This document shows positions 14,955 to 15,184 of a stretch of 15,184 nucleotides of DNA, in pieces. Numbering within the stretch: the stretch's first letter is position 1; the number at the start of each line of letters is the position of its first letter. The position numbers and the translations under genes are program-made. Below the pieces are notes generated by a model. It was not told the DNA's origin, ran no database searches, and was given only the letters and a program-made list of their open reading frames with translations. Origin of the DNA: an uncultured Acetatifactor sp. (GTDB lineage: Bacteria; Bacillota; Clostridia; Lachnospirales; Lachnospiraceae). The stretch is from the NCBI GenBank assembly GCA_910584235.1, contig CAJTZD010000078.1:1-15184 (forward strand), read 5' to 3'.

Positions 14955-15018
14955 ACTGCAGACCGCCGGCAAGTAACCTTTGCCCGTTTTCCTCCTGCAA
15001 AATCCGGCGGTATGCAGT
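14955..15018 (-). promoter_or_regulatory. Long imperfect stem in the leader of the DUF6508-TetR-purL unit
   Basis: The arms 14955-14969 and 15004-15018 pair over 14 of 15 positions: ACTGCA with TGCAGT, one G-A mismatch, then ACCGCCGG with CCGGCGGT. The loop of 34 bases holds an AGGAGG sequence (minus strand) and a smaller stem GGCAA/TTGCC. Its leftward 5' edge sits only a few bases below a -10-like TAAAAT (minus strand, 15026-15021), so it would lie at the very 5' end of the mRNA. It could be a structured leader or a TetR operator with widely spaced arms. It does not match the purine riboswitch. Confidence 0.5.
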
Positions 15019-15020
15019 AT

Positions 15021-15026
15021 ATTTTA
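15021..15026 (-). promoter_or_regulatory. Candidate -10 box for the DUF6508-TetR-purL unit
   Basis: On the minus strand the sequence reads TGTGATAAAAT, with TAAAAT as the -10. The -35 region 17 bp upstream (CTGTAC) is weak. The rest of the upstream stretch to the window end is AT-rich, with a 9-bp tandem repeat TTTATCAAC (15098-15115) and a small palindrome CCCTTT/AAAGGG (15155-15171). I see no gene in 14868-15184. Confidence 0.4.
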
Positions 15027-15184
15027 TCACATTTTTCTGAAAAGTACAGCATAAAAAATTTGGTTATAGTTCACGGCCTTTCCGTAAGCTGTAACAATTT
15101 ATCAACTTTATCAACTTTTTTTACAAATATTAGAATTAATTTCGATGTTGAATCCCCTTTAAAACAAAGGGCTCTCAGGTAGGG

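Noticed and set aside
14955..15018. Purine riboswitch controlling purL
   Set aside because: The conserved purine-aptamer core and the two kissing hairpins are absent; the fold is one long stem with a large loop.
15155..15171. CCCTTT/AAAGGG palindrome as a terminator
   Set aside because: The stem is only 6 bp and no U-run follows in either direction.

Overview
The window suggests a Gram-positive anaerobe of the Clostridia, most likely a gut-associated Lachnospiraceae-type bacterium. This rests on moderately GC-rich genes with strong AGGAGG-type ribosome binding sites, AT-rich promoter gaps, a GPH-type sugar symporter beside GH2 and GH3 glycosidases under an AraC regulator, a relic of the AAA-ATPase-like/PD-(D/E)XK family that is abundant in these genomes, and a single-chain PurL. 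No database search was possible, so the lineage is an inference from gene style.

Left part (1-8028) is a glycoside-utilisation locus. Reading leftward on the minus strand: a GH2 glycosidase (3440-5707), a GPH-family sugar:cation symporter (1807-3309), a small TM2-domain membrane protein (1279-1671) and a GH3 glycosidase that runs off the left edge (1-982). Divergent from GH2, on the plus strand, are an AraC-family activator (5913-7154) and, 25 bp behind it, a HAD-type phosphatase (7180-8028). The 205-bp divergent gap carries promoter-like sequences, a direct repeat and a nested dyad, which fit control of the glycosidase and transporter genes by the AraC protein. Between the TM2 gene and GH3 lie three tandem hairpins and a separate long inverted repeat.

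Middle part (8029-9120) looks like a scar. A 67-codon relic of an AAA-ATPase-like/PD-(D/E)XK protein sits directly after the stop of an isolated hypA. A 96-residue iron-sulfur protein follows that reads like the C-terminal end of a larger oxidoreductase. A FadR-type GntR regulator (9119-9820) is divergent from these genes, has a TTG start, a dyad operator candidate overlapping its promoter, and a strong intrinsic terminator (9872-9915).

Right part (9928-15184) is a leftward unit: a DUF6508-like small protein (14403-14867), a TetR-family regulator (13782-14378) and purL (9928-13737), with gaps of only 24 and 44 bp. Its upstream region has a promoter-like -10 followed by a long imperfect stem. 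No other purine genes are present.

I see no CRISPR array, insertion sequence, tRNA or rRNA. I found no clearly new defence or mobile system. The most unusual signals are the triple hairpin array, the relic-rich segment around hypA, and the structured leader of the TetR-purL unit.
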